From NCBI GenBank assembly GCA_913052585.1, contig CAJXEB010000005.1, positions 1 to 64,000 on the forward strand: DNA of 64,000 nucleotides, read 5' to 3'. Of the stretch, positions 25,436-33,458 are shown in pieces. Origin of the DNA: an uncultured Flavobacteriaceae bacterium. GTDB lineage: Bacteria > Bacteroidota > Bacteroidia > Flavobacteriales > Flavobacteriaceae. How positions within the stretch are numbered: the stretch's first letter is position 1; each line of letters opens with the position of its first letter. Under the pieces are notes generated by a model. That model was not told where the DNA came from and did not search any database. It worked only from the letters and a program-made list of their open reading frames with translations. Made by a program: the position numbers and the translations under genes.

Positions 25436-27754
25436 TTATTTTGACATCATTTTAATTCCAACATAAATAGTTCTTGGAAGTGAAGGACCAAAGACAAAAT
25501 TACTATCTCTGTTTTTTCCAAGATCAAAGTTTGATTGATAGGAATTAAAAATATTTTTCACACCACCATAAAACTCTAGTTTTGATTGCATTTTTTCAAT
25601 TTCAATAGTATAACCAATCTTTGCGCTTAATTCCGAAAACGCATCTGAAGTATACATTTCATCGACCAATTGATTTGGTGCACCTGCAAAATGAGGCATA
25701 ATCATTTTACCTGTATATACGTAATTTAGGTTAGCACTAAGTTTCTCATTTGGAGTAAAGGATAAAGTTGCATACCCATAATCATTAGGTGTTCTTGTAA
25801 ATTCTCTTATACCTTCAACTCCTTCTATATATTCAACAGCGTCATCAAATTCACTCGACTGTACTGTAAAACCTGTTTCTAATTGTATTTTTTTATCGAA
25901 ATTGGCTCTTAATTCTAAAGTGACACCTTGCACAGTTGCTCCTTGTCCGTTTTGTTTTTCAAATAATTCACCAAAGTCGTCTTGTCCTATTGGCTGAAGA
26001 AAAAACGCATCATTTAATCTTGTATAAAACCCTTCTAATGTAAAACCTACTATATAATGTTCTGTTGGTTTATCAAAATTTATTGAAGCACTATAACTTT
26101 GTGATTTTTCTGGAATTAAATCTGGTGATAATGAAACACGTGAAATACCACCACCTGAAAAAGCAATATGTAAATCTGTGTCAAATGCTTGTGGTGCTCT
26201 AAATCCTGTTCCATAACTAAATCTAAATTGTGTGTTAGCTTTATATTTGTAAAGCAATGATAACCTTGGGTTAAAAACTAAATTATCAATCAAGTTGTGT
26301 TTATCCACTCTTACTCCAGACAGAAAAGTAAATGAAGGTGATATTTCCCAGTCACTTTGTAAAAACGAGCCAAAATTTTTGGTGGTTTGATCAATTAAAT
26401 AGTTGTATGTAGAAATTTTATCATAAACATCATCATATAAATATTCGGTTCCTAAAGTAAAGGTATTTGTTCCCTTGATAAAGTCATATACTTTATGATT
26501 AAGTTGAAATCCTCCTTGTAAAGTAGTAACGTTTGAAGTTCCATAAGGTGGATTTTCAAGATGCGCTTGGATTTCTGGTTCTTCATCTGGGAATATCCCT
26601 GTATAATGTTTTCGTTTAGTATTTTGCCAAGCCGCATAGGAAATGAATGAAGAATTATCATCATTAAAATTAATTTGATAATCTGCACTTCCCATCCAAA
26701 CATTGGTTGATCTTTCTTCTGATTGTTGAGTTAAATATGCTGGTCCTTCTACCATTTCACCACCAAATCTATATTCATTTAAATTACTGATGCTAATTTC
26801 TAATTTCTCGTTGTCACTAGGTAAAAAGAATAAGTTTGTACCAAACGAAGTGTTCTCTAATTTTGGCAACTCCGAATAATTATCATCATTATCATCATAC
26901 CAATCTCTCTCTCTATGGTTAAAAAAGAAGGCAATTCCCGAATTCTTATTTTCAGAAACTAAAGAAGCATTTCCACTAAGAACTATATCGTCTGCTTTTC
27001 CGTTTATATTTTGATAAAAAGAATTTAATTCATAGGAGTTTTTTTTGGGAACTTTGGTAATAACATTTACAGTTCCACCTATTGCGCTAGAACCGTATAA
27101 TGAAGAACCGCCACCTCTTACAACTTCTATTCTATCAATCATATTTGTTGGCAATTGTTCTAAACCATACAAACCTGTTAATGGACTAAAAATAGGACGG
27201 CCATTAATAAGAATCTGAGAATATCCACCTGCCAAACCATTCATTCTTAATTGTGTATAGTTGCAGGTTTGGCAATCTGTTTCAACTCTTAAACCTGGTT
27301 GAAATTTTAACCCCTCAGACAGGTTACAGGCTTGTACATTATTTAAAGTTGCACTATTAATAATGCCAACAATTACAGGTGAATTTGTTTGTCTTTTATA
27401 TGTTTTTGTACCAGTTATTACAATTTCGTCAAGTGAGTTTAAATTTTCATCTAAATTAAAGTTTAACTCTAATTTTTGATTGTTTTCATTTAATATAACA
27501 GTTTTAGTAACTTTTGTATATCCTACAAATGATGCTGTTACTGTGTAAGTTCCGAAAGAAATATTTTCGATATGAAAATGTCCTTTAGAGTCTGTGATTA
27601 TACCTTTTACCGGATTTGTAGATATAGAAATGGTTGTAGATTCTTGTTTGTTATTATCCACTCTAACAGTTCCATGAATAGTCCCTTCTTGCCCGAATGA
27701 AAGGTTGAATATGCTTATTGCAAATAGTAGTGATAAAGTTAATTTTAAATTCAT
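25436..27754 (-). CDS. TonB-dependent receptor, probably for a metal complex
   Basis: A 772-residue outer-membrane receptor importing a ligand with TonB/ExbBD energy. Signal peptide at about 1-21, a CarboxypepD_reg-like domain at about 25-105, plug domain at about 115-235 (LRMNGLAGGYSQILINGRPI, IEVVRGGGSSLYGSSAIGGT), then the 22-strand barrel ending with an amphipathic strand (IYVGIKMMSK). The plug has a CQTC pair. It is divergent from the MntR-like regulator, with an operator inside its promoter, and lies upstream of the TroA-type ABC operon on the same strand, so a Mn/Fe/Zn ligand is inferred. Some members of this group take haem or cobalamin. Confidence 0.93.
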   Translation of the reverse strand: MNLKLTLSLLFAISIFNLSFGQEGTIHGTVRVDNNKQESTTISISTNPVKGIITDSKGHFHIENISFGTYTVTASFVGYTKVTKTVILNENNQKLELNFNLDENLNSLDEIVITGTKTYKRQTNSPVIVGIINSATLNNVQACNLSEGLKFQPGLRVETDCQTCNYTQLRMNGLAGGYSQILINGRPIFSPLTGLYGLEQLPTNMIDRIEVVRGGGSSLYGSSAIGGTVNVITKVPKKNSYELNSFYQNINGKADDIVLSGNASLVSENKNSGIAFFFNHRERDWYDDNDDNYSELPKLENTSFGTNLFFLPSDNEKLEISISNLNEYRFGGEMVEGPAYLTQQSEERSTNVWMGSADYQINFNDDNSSFISYAAWQNTKRKHYTGIFPDEEPEIQAHLENPPYGTSNVTTLQGGFQLNHKVYDFIKGTNTFTLGTEYLYDDVYDKISTYNYLIDQTTKNFGSFLQSDWEISPSFTFLSGVRVDKHNLIDNLVFNPRLSLLYKYKANTQFRFSYGTGFRAPQAFDTDLHIAFSGGGISRVSLSPDLIPEKSQSYSASINFDKPTEHYIVGFTLEGFYTRLNDAFFLQPIGQDDFGELFEKQNGQGATVQGVTLELRANFDKKIQLETGFTVQSSEFDDAVEYIEGVEGIREFTRTPNDYGYATLSFTPNEKLSANLNYVYTGKMIMPHFAGAPNQLVDEMYTSDAFSELSAKIGYTIEIEKMQSKLEFYGGVKNIFNSYQSNFDLGKNRDSNFVFGPSLPRTIYVGIKMMSK

Positions 27755-27789
27755 TTTTTTTTTTTTAATTCACAAATTGTTTTATGATG

Positions 27790-27820
27790 CAAATATAATA
27801 AGTTAGACTAATCTAACAAA
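27790..27820 (-). promoter_or_regulatory. Promoter of the TonB receptor
   Basis: On the minus strand TTTG (plus 27817-27820), exactly 19 bp, then TATATTTG (plus 27790-27797), an ideal Bacteroidota promoter. The spacer contains nearly the whole palindrome at 27802-27817, so a bound repressor would block polymerase. Confidence 0.75.
27802..27817. promoter_or_regulatory. MntR/DtxR-type operator palindrome
   Basis: GTTAGA, four bases CTAA, TCTAAC. The half sites resemble the TTAG...CTAA core of DtxR/MntR operators. It sits between the divergent receptor and regulator genes, inside the receptor promoter spacer and about 26 bases upstream of the regulator's minus-7 box. Confidence 0.65.
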
Positions 27821-27842
27821 GATGTTTTGACATTATTTTTTT

Positions 27843-27850
27843 TATCTTTG
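27843..27850 (+). promoter_or_regulatory. Minus-7 box of the MntR-like gene
   Basis: TATCTTTG matches TAnnTTTG, 16 bases before the ATG at 27867. A TTTG (27826-27829) lies upstream but only 13 bp away, so the minus-33 element is weak. Confidence 0.5.
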
Positions 27851-27866
27851 CCTTTTAATTTATCAT

Positions 27867-28523
27867 ATGCCAACACAAACAAAAGAGAATTACCTTAAAG
27901 CAATTTATTTTCTTAGTCATGAAAACATTGATGTTTCTATTACAGAATTGTCAAAAAAGATGAATGTAAGTAAACCAACCGCTAATAATATGGTGAAGAA
28001 AATGCAAGAAAAAGGTTGGTTGTTTTATGAAAAATATAAGCCAGTCAAATTAACTATTAAGGGTAAAAGATTAGGTGCTTTAATTGTTAGAAAGCATAGG
28101 TTAACAGAAATGTTTTTATCTCAAGTAATGAGTTTTGGGTGGGAAGAAGTACACGATATTGCAGAAGAAATTGAGCATATTAATTCAAATTTATTTTTTG
28201 ATAGAATGGATGAAATTTTAGGATTTCCTACTTTAGATCCACACGGTTCGCCAATTCCAGATAAAAATGGAAAAGTTTTAGAAATAAATTATTTGAATTT
28301 GGCTAATATTAAGCCAGGACAAAAAGTGAGACTTTGTGGATTAGAAAATAGTTCTAAAGATTTATTACTCTATTTGAATAAGAAAAAAATAAAACTTGGT
28401 TCAGTCTTATCAATACTGCACATAGAAAAATTTGATAATAGTTTTGAAGTTTTACTTGAAAACAGTTCTACTATTCTTTTAACTTTTAATGTCTGCTTAT
28501 CTCTTTTAGTTGAGGAAGTATGA
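27867..28523 (+). CDS. MntR/DtxR family metal-dependent repressor
   Basis: A 218-residue regulator that binds metal and represses metal uptake. A winged helix at about 1-70 (VSITELSKKMNVSKPTANNM), a dimerisation and metal domain at about 71-140, and a FeoA-like SH3 domain at about 140-218. In the metal site H77, E100, E103 and H104 match the E-x-x-E-H pattern of manganese sensors (DtxR has Cys at the first Glu), although the N-terminal ligand positions 8 and 11 are Asn and Lys. This makes Mn likely, not certain. Divergent from the receptor, whose promoter holds a matching palindrome. Confidence 0.93.
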   Translation: MPTQTKENYLKAIYFLSHENIDVSITELSKKMNVSKPTANNMVKKMQEKGWLFYEKYKPVKLTIKGKRLGALIVRKHRLTEMFLSQVMSFGWEEVHDIAEEIEHINSNLFFDRMDEILGFPTLDPHGSPIPDKNGKVLEINYLNLANIKPGQKVRLCGLENSSKDLLLYLNKKKIKLGSVLSILHIEKFDNSFEVLLENSSTILLTFNVCLSLLVEEV

Positions 28524-28535
28524 TTTTTTAAAATG

Positions 28536-28745
28536 CTAAAACTTATAGATATATGCAACTTCAGGACTTTCAACTGTCCAACATGTTCCTAAGTTATAGG
28601 AGATTTCAGGTTTTTCATTAATCGTTTGAGCAATAGCGAATCTAGAACTAAAACCAGTGCTTTCTAGTTTAGAATCTGTTGATGCTAAAAAAAGAAGCAA
28701 CATATGAACCATCAAGCCAATATCTGGCAAAATGAACCTCATTCC
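28536..28745 (-). pseudogene. Internal remnant of an outer-membrane channel (phenol MetA-like)
   Basis: On the minus strand about 68 codons read FILPDIGLMVHMLLLF, then GFSSRFAIAQTINEKPEISY, NLGTCWTVESPEVAYIYKF and a stop at 28536-28538. The YNLGxxW...Y.Y pattern is the mid-barrel of the same transporter family whose C-terminal part lies at 25090-25299. Together they would be adjacent parts of one protein. No full N-terminus is present. The remaining gap up to 28799 shows no other gene. Confidence 0.5.
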
Positions 28746-28799
28746 ATTGAAAATTTAGTAGCAATAGAGTTCAACAATCCTTATTTCATTATAATAAAT

Positions 28800-29309
28800 T
28801 TATGTGAACAATGCTTTTAACTCAGTTGCTTCCGTAGGGCTCATTTTTCCAGCAATCACCAAACTTAATTGACGCCTTCTTAATGCAGCTTCAAAACGTT
28901 CTTTTTCAAGGTCGCTTTCAGGAATTATAGCGGGAACTGGAACTGGCTGACCAGATTCGTCTACTGCAACAAAAGTATAAATTCCTTCATTGGATTTATT
29001 TCTCATACCGCTTTCCCGGTCTTCTATCCAAATATCCATTACCACCTCCATAGAGCTTTTAAAGGCTCTAGATACTTTTGCTTCAATAGTAACCACACTT
29101 CCTAAAGGAATCATTTTACTAAAAGCAACATGATTTACAGAAACTGTTGTTACAATTCTTCTACAATGTCTTCTTGCGGCTATACTTGCTGCTCGATCCA
29201 TACGAGCTAATAACTCACCACCAAACATATTTCCAACTGGATTGGTTTCGCTAGGTAAAACTAAATCGGTAACAACGGTGTAAGAGTCACTTGGTGTCCT
29301 TGAAATCAT
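28800..29309 (-). CDS. Acyl-CoA thioesterase, hotdog fold (YciA/ACOT type)
   Basis: A 169-residue cytoplasmic hydrolase of acyl-CoA thioesters. Hotdog motifs include ETNPVGNMFGGELLARMDRA near residue 24 (with the catalytic Asn/Asp region), VSVNHVAF and ESGMRNKSNEGIYTFVAVD. I start at ATG 29309 (MISRTPSD), not at the TTG 27 bases upstream, because that TTG lies just before a minus-7 promoter box. The C-terminal 35 residues are a charged helical tail. Substrate chain length cannot be told. Confidence 0.92.
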   Translation of the reverse strand: MISRTPSDSYTVVTDLVLPSETNPVGNMFGGELLARMDRAASIAARRHCRRIVTTVSVNHVAFSKMIPLGSVVTIEAKVSRAFKSSMEVVMDIWIEDRESGMRNKSNEGIYTFVAVDESGQPVPVPAIIPESDLEKERFEAALRRRQLSLVIAGKMSPTEATELKALFT

Positions 29310-29325
29310 AGGATATAATTTTTTG

Positions 29326-29333
29326 CAAATGTA
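29326..29333 (-). promoter_or_regulatory. Minus-7 box of the thioesterase gene
   Basis: On the minus strand TACATTTG, 16 bases before ATG 29309. It decides against the longer frame that begins at TTG 29336. Confidence 0.5.
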
Positions 29334-29374
29334 CAAAGTTATCTCAGGAACAAGATATCTTTAATAGAGAAGAA

Positions 29375-30316
29375 TTATTTTTCTAATTCTTTTACTAATA
29401 ACCAAGCATCTGGATTTTGAGTATTTTTAATGTCTCTAAGATTCTTTAGAGCATCTAATCGTTCCTCAAAACTGTTATATGCTACTTGATGTAGTCCATA
29501 TTTATTAACTCCAATAAGTGCAGGAGCAAATCCCTTCTCGCGAAGTTGTTTAATTTTTTTATCTGCATTATCTTGAACTCTAAAGGCACCAGCGATAATG
29601 TGATATTTTCCAGTTTGCTTTTTAAAAGTAAGATTTAAAATTGGCAACGGGTTTTCAATGATAAAAGTAGCCTCTTGAATTTGATTTTCTACAATTGAGT
29701 TTGCTTTTTGTTTTTCTGCAAAATTATGTTTTTGCACTTCTCCTTCATATAATTTCATTCCACTAAACCCTGCAATAGAAATAGCTACTATAGCTATAGC
29801 TGCATACTTTACATACGTTTTACTAGAACGTCTTTCTAGACTGTTGTATAATGGAACTGCTGTTTCTAAAGCCGCAACCGTTTCCTTATAATCTTCTCGT
29901 GTTACTTTAGGGGTTACAAATGATGTTAATCCAAAGGATGTGGTACTAAAATTTTGTTTAGAAGAAGGTATAAACTGCACTGAATTTTCTTCATTTAAAT
30001 GAAAATCTCCAATATTACTAAGAGATACTACTTCTTTTTCAGATAATTGTAAGGATAGTTTTCCTGTATAATTTCTTAACTTCTGAAGTGAAGTTTCATA
30101 ACTACATTTTTCAACCGAAGCAATATAATTTGCTAACAAACCATCATTAGTTTGTAATTGTCTGTTAAACGATAAGGTTTTTGAAGGAGGATAAAAAGTT
30201 TGGTTTTCACTATCAATTTTCGCAGATTGATACTGAGTTAATAACGCTCCAAATCCAGGAATGATTACACATTCGTAGCGGTAAAGTAAATCGTTTATGT
30301 AAGTGGTTATTTGCAT
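29375..30316 (-). CDS. HU-CCDC81 and SPOR domain membrane protein
   Basis: A 313-residue inner-membrane protein. N-terminal cytoplasmic part about 1-135 resembles the prokaryotic HU-CCDC81 pair (YINDLLYRYECVIIPGFGAL, then LSNIGDFHLN). One membrane helix at about 170-188 (YVKYAAIAIVAISIAGFSGM), and a periplasmic SPOR domain at about 230-313 (GKYHIIAGAFRVQDNADKKI). SPOR domains bind denuded septal peptidoglycan, so a role in division or in linking the nucleoid to the wall is plausible but unproven. It is divergent from dprA. Confidence 0.88.
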   Translation of the reverse strand: MQITTYINDLLYRYECVIIPGFGALLTQYQSAKIDSENQTFYPPSKTLSFNRQLQTNDGLLANYIASVEKCSYETSLQKLRNYTGKLSLQLSEKEVVSLSNIGDFHLNEENSVQFIPSSKQNFSTTSFGLTSFVTPKVTREDYKETVAALETAVPLYNSLERRSSKTYVKYAAIAIVAISIAGFSGMKLYEGEVQKHNFAEKQKANSIVENQIQEATFIIENPLPILNLTFKKQTGKYHIIAGAFRVQDNADKKIKQLREKGFAPALIGVNKYGLHQVAYNSFEERLDALKNLRDIKNTQNPDAWLLVKELEK

Positions 30317-30422
30317 TAAAACAAATATAGGCGATTTTCATTTTTATTCAATTTTTAAAACAGATTTTTATTAACAGTTTAAATTCATTATTTTTAAGGT
30401 CTCCCCCTTTTAAATATCAAAT

Positions 30423-31529
30423 ATGTTATCGAAAAACGAATTACGCTATACGTTAGCTTTGCAACGTGTGCCTAATCTTGGGGATGCTACTGCTAAAAAA
30501 CTGATTCATAAAGTGGGTTCTGCTGAAGGGATTTTCAACGAAAAAAAGTCCAATTTGTTAAAGATAAATGGCGTTGGCAGTTTTAAACTGAAAGAACTTT
30601 CTAAAAAAATTCAGTTGGATGAAGCAGATGAAGAAGTACGTTTTATTGAAGAAAATAAATTAGAATGGCTTTATTTTCAAGACAATTTATATCCCGAGAG
30701 ATTAAAGCATTGTATTGATGGGCCCATTTTATATTTTCAAAAAGGCAATATTGATCTTCAGGAGAATAAAATAATAAGCATCGTCGGTACTCGAAAAATC
30801 ACAACCTATGGAAAGGTTTTTTGTGAAAAATTAATAGAAGAGCTAGCTCCTCTTAATCCTATAATTGTTTCAGGATATGCTTATGGAGTAGATATTACTG
30901 CTCATAAAACAGCAATACAAAATGGTTTACAAACGGTTGCTTGTTTGGCTCACGGAATGAATCAAATTTATCCAAAAGCACATCAAAAATATATGGAGAA
31001 TGTAATGGAGAATGGTGGGTTTATTTCTGAATTTTGGAGTAGTGATGCATTTGATAGAAATAATTTTTTAAAACGAAACAGAATCATTGCGGGGATTTCA
31101 CAAGCAACTATTGTTATTGAATCGGCTTTTAAAGGAGGTAGTTTAGTAACGGCAGATATTGCTAATTCCTATAACCGAGATGTTTTTGCTTTACCCGGAA
31201 GATCTACAGATTTACAAAGTCAGGGTTGCAATAACTTAATCAAGTCTCAACAAGCTAGCATGATTACTAGTGCTGCCGATTTAATTTATATGTTAGGCTG
31301 GGAATTGGAGGACAAAAAAATAAAACCGTTGCAAACTCAATTATTTGTGGAACTTTCTGAAGAAGAAAAAGTGATTTTTAATTATTTAAAAAAAACAGCT
31401 AAAGATGGTCTTGATAGTATTGCGCTAAATTGCAGTATGCCTACTTATAAATTAGCTTCAATTTTACTTGCTATGGAATTAAAAGGGGTGATTCGTCCTT
31501 TACCTGGAAAATTATTTGAATTAATGTAG
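30423..31529 (+). CDS. dprA: DNA-processing protein DprA
   Basis: Loads RecA on single-stranded DNA taken up during transformation. The 368-residue protein has an N-terminal helix-hairpin-helix/SAM-like region (INGVGSFKLKELSKK, about 43-57), the Rossmann-like core with IVGTRKITTYGK, SGYAYGVDITAHKTA, FKGGSLVTAD and ALPGRSTDLQSQGCNNLI, and a C-terminal winged helix (SEEEKVIFNYLKKT). All are intact. A recA homologue is in the same window. The two genes are not linked in an operon. Confidence 0.96.
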   Translation: MLSKNELRYTLALQRVPNLGDATAKKLIHKVGSAEGIFNEKKSNLLKINGVGSFKLKELSKKIQLDEADEEVRFIEENKLEWLYFQDNLYPERLKHCIDGPILYFQKGNIDLQENKIISIVGTRKITTYGKVFCEKLIEELAPLNPIIVSGYAYGVDITAHKTAIQNGLQTVACLAHGMNQIYPKAHQKYMENVMENGGFISEFWSSDAFDRNNFLKRNRIIAGISQATIVIESAFKGGSLVTADIANSYNRDVFALPGRSTDLQSQGCNNLIKSQQASMITSAADLIYMLGWELEDKKIKPLQTQLFVELSEEEKVIFNYLKKTAKDGLDSIALNCSMPTYKLASILLAMELKGVIRPLPGKLFELM

Positions 31530-31531
31530 AA

Positions 31532-32500
31532 TTAATAACCCAGCTTTTTTCTGACTCTCATTAAAACTTCGTTAGCAACTATTAATGCTTTTTTGGCTCC
31601 AATTGCTAAGGCTTTTTCAACTTCCTCCAAATTTTCCATAAAGTAATTATACTTTTTTCTTTCGGTAGAAAATTTATGAATAATCAATTCGTATAAAGCT
31701 TGCTTGGCATGACCATAGCCATAATTACCTCCTTCATAATTAGCTCTCATTACTTTTATTTCATCTTCAGAAGCTAATAACTTATATAAGGAAAAAACAT
31801 TACATGTATCGGGGTTTTTAGATTCTTCCATAGGGATACTGTCTGTCTGTATTCCCATAATTTGTTTGCGAAGCTTCTTATCTGCTAAAAATATATTGAT
31901 AATGTTATTTTTAGACTTACTCATTTTTGCTCCGTCCGTACCAGGGATCAACATTGTATTTTCTTGCACTTTTGCTTCTGGCATCACAAAGGTCTCTCCC
32001 ATTTTACTATGAAAACGAGCCGCAACATCACGAGTCATCTCTATGTGTTGCAATTGATCTTTACCAACCGGAACTATATTTGCATCGTATAATAATATAT
32101 CGGCTGCCATTAACATTGGATACGAAAATAGTCCAGAATTCACATCTTCCAATCGATCGGCCTTGTCTTTAAAAGAATGTGCAAGCGTTAATCTTTGATA
32201 AGGAAAAAAACAACTTAAATACCAAGAAAGCTCCGATACCTGAGGCACATCACTTTGACGGTAAAAAACAGTTCTGTCTACATCCAAACCAAATGCCAGC
32301 CAAGCTGCTGCAGTACTATAGGTGTTATCGCGTAATGCACTTGCATCTTTAATTTGAGTTAAAGAATGTAAGTCTGCAATAAATAAAAAGGATTCATTTT
32401 TCGGGTTATTCGCCATTTCAATAGCTGGCAAAATTGCACCTAAAAGATTACCTAAGTGGGGTGTTCCTGTACTTTGTATTCCTGTTAGTATTCTTGGCAT
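31532..32500 (-). CDS. trpS: Tryptophanyl-tRNA synthetase
   Basis: Charges tRNA-Trp. The 322-residue class I enzyme has TGTPHLGNLLGA (HIGH-like, about residues 10-21) and GAKMSKSKNNII (KMSKS). GKDQLQHIEMTRDVAARF in the middle is the usual Trp-binding and dimer region. I start at ATG 32500 (MPRILTGIQ), not at the ATG 21 bases upstream, because the family normally begins MxRILTGIQ. Convergent with dprA, 2 bases apart. Confidence 0.97.
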   Translation of the reverse strand: MPRILTGIQSTGTPHLGNLLGAILPAIEMANNPKNESFLFIADLHSLTQIKDASALRDNTYSTAAAWLAFGLDVDRTVFYRQSDVPQVSELSWYLSCFFPYQRLTLAHSFKDKADRLEDVNSGLFSYPMLMAADILLYDANIVPVGKDQLQHIEMTRDVAARFHSKMGETFVMPEAKVQENTMLIPGTDGAKMSKSKNNIINIFLADKKLRKQIMGIQTDSIPMEESKNPDTCNVFSLYKLLASEDEIKVMRANYEGGNYGYGHAKQALYELIIHKFSTERKKYNYFMENLEEVEKALAIGAKKALIVANEVLMRVRKKLGY

Positions 32501-32603
32501 CGCATAATCTATGAGGATCATTTCGAATTTTGGGCTGAAACAATCTGTTTTTAAATTTTTACAAAGATAATTTTTTTAAACCTTTTGATTATCTTCAATT
32601 TGC

Positions 32604-32611
32604 TATTTTTG
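32604..32611 (+). promoter_or_regulatory. Minus-7 box directly before plsC
   Basis: TATTTTTG, with TTTG 16 bp upstream at 32584-32587. It ends only 4 bases before the GTG start, so the transcript would be nearly leaderless. Confidence 0.45.
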
Positions 32612-32615
32612 ACAA

Positions 32616-33359
32616 GTGCTTAAGATTTTAAAGAACATAGCAATCCTTCTCTACCGTATTTGGTACTACATTCTAGTAGTTTTAAGTATTGTTGTTTTGT
32701 TTCCGTTTCTATTTATTAGTATCTTGAGAGAAGAATGGTATCCTGTTTTTTTTAAATTAGCACGTATTTGGGCTTATACTATTCTATTTGGTATGGGCTT
32801 TACACCTGTTATAAAAAGAGGTGTAAATTTTAAAAAGGGAGAAAGCTATATGATTGTTGCTAATCATACTTCTATGATTGATATCATGCTAATGCTTTTT
32901 ATTACAAAAGATCCTATTGTATTTGTTGGCAAAAAAGAACTAAGTAAAATTCCTTTATTTGGTTTTATTTATAAACGGACATGCATATTAGTGGACCGAA
33001 ACAACCCTAAAAGTAGAATAGCTGTTTTTAATAGTGCACAACAAAAAATAAATTTAGGTTATAGTATTTGTATATTTCCTGAAGGAGGAGTTCCAGAAGA
33101 CGAAAGTATTGTTTTGGATGATTTTAAAGATGGTGCATTTCGTTTAGCTATTGAGCATAAAATCCCCATAGTTCCCATGACTTTTCATGATAATAAAAAA
33201 TTATTTTCCTATACTTTTTTTAGTGGGGGTCCTGGAAAAATGAGAGTGATGATCCATCCATTAATTTCAACAAGTAACTATTCAATTGAAATGAAGAAAG
33301 CACTAAATAATAAAACTCATTCTATAATTTTAGAAGAGCTAGAACATCCTTCTCTTTAA
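32616..33359 (+). CDS. plsC: 1-acyl-sn-glycerol-3-phosphate acyltransferase
   Basis: Acylates lysophosphatidic acid to phosphatidic acid at the inner membrane. The 247-residue protein starts at GTG 32616 and has two N-terminal hydrophobic stretches (about 7-33 and 44-60). NHTSMID carries the catalytic His and Asp (NHxxxxD), and FPEGG is the substrate-binding block. CILVDRNNPKSRIAVF lies between them. The GTG is the only start upstream of the first helix. The closely placed minus-7 box suggests leaderless expression or a wrong start. Confidence 0.93.
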   Translation: MLKILKNIAILLYRIWYYILVVLSIVVLFPFLFISILREEWYPVFFKLARIWAYTILFGMGFTPVIKRGVNFKKGESYMIVANHTSMIDIMLMLFITKDPIVFVGKKELSKIPLFGFIYKRTCILVDRNNPKSRIAVFNSAQQKINLGYSICIFPEGGVPEDESIVLDDFKDGAFRLAIEHKIPIVPMTFHDNKKLFSYTFFSGGPGKMRVMIHPLISTSNYSIEMKKALNNKTHSIILEELEHPSL

Positions 33360-33371
33360 TTTTTAAAAGAA

Positions 33372-33400
33372 AAAACCATCTTATGACGTAAGATGGTTTT
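33372..33400. terminator. Bidirectional terminator between plsC and the barrel gene
   Basis: Perfect 12-bp inverted repeat AAAACCATCTTA / TAAGATGGTTTT (33372-33383, 33389-33400) with loop TGACG. A/T-rich flanks on both sides would serve both convergent genes. Confidence 0.85.
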
Positions 33401-33430
33401 CTCTAATAAGTTTGTGAATTCACAAACCCA

Positions 33431-33458
33431 AACTAACTTAACTTAACTTAACTTAACT
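33431..33458. repeat. AACTT pentanucleotide tandem repeat
   Basis: Four exact copies of AACTT (33435-33454), with partial copies at both ends, lie directly after the stop codon of the minus-strand gene at 33457. Confidence 0.8.
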
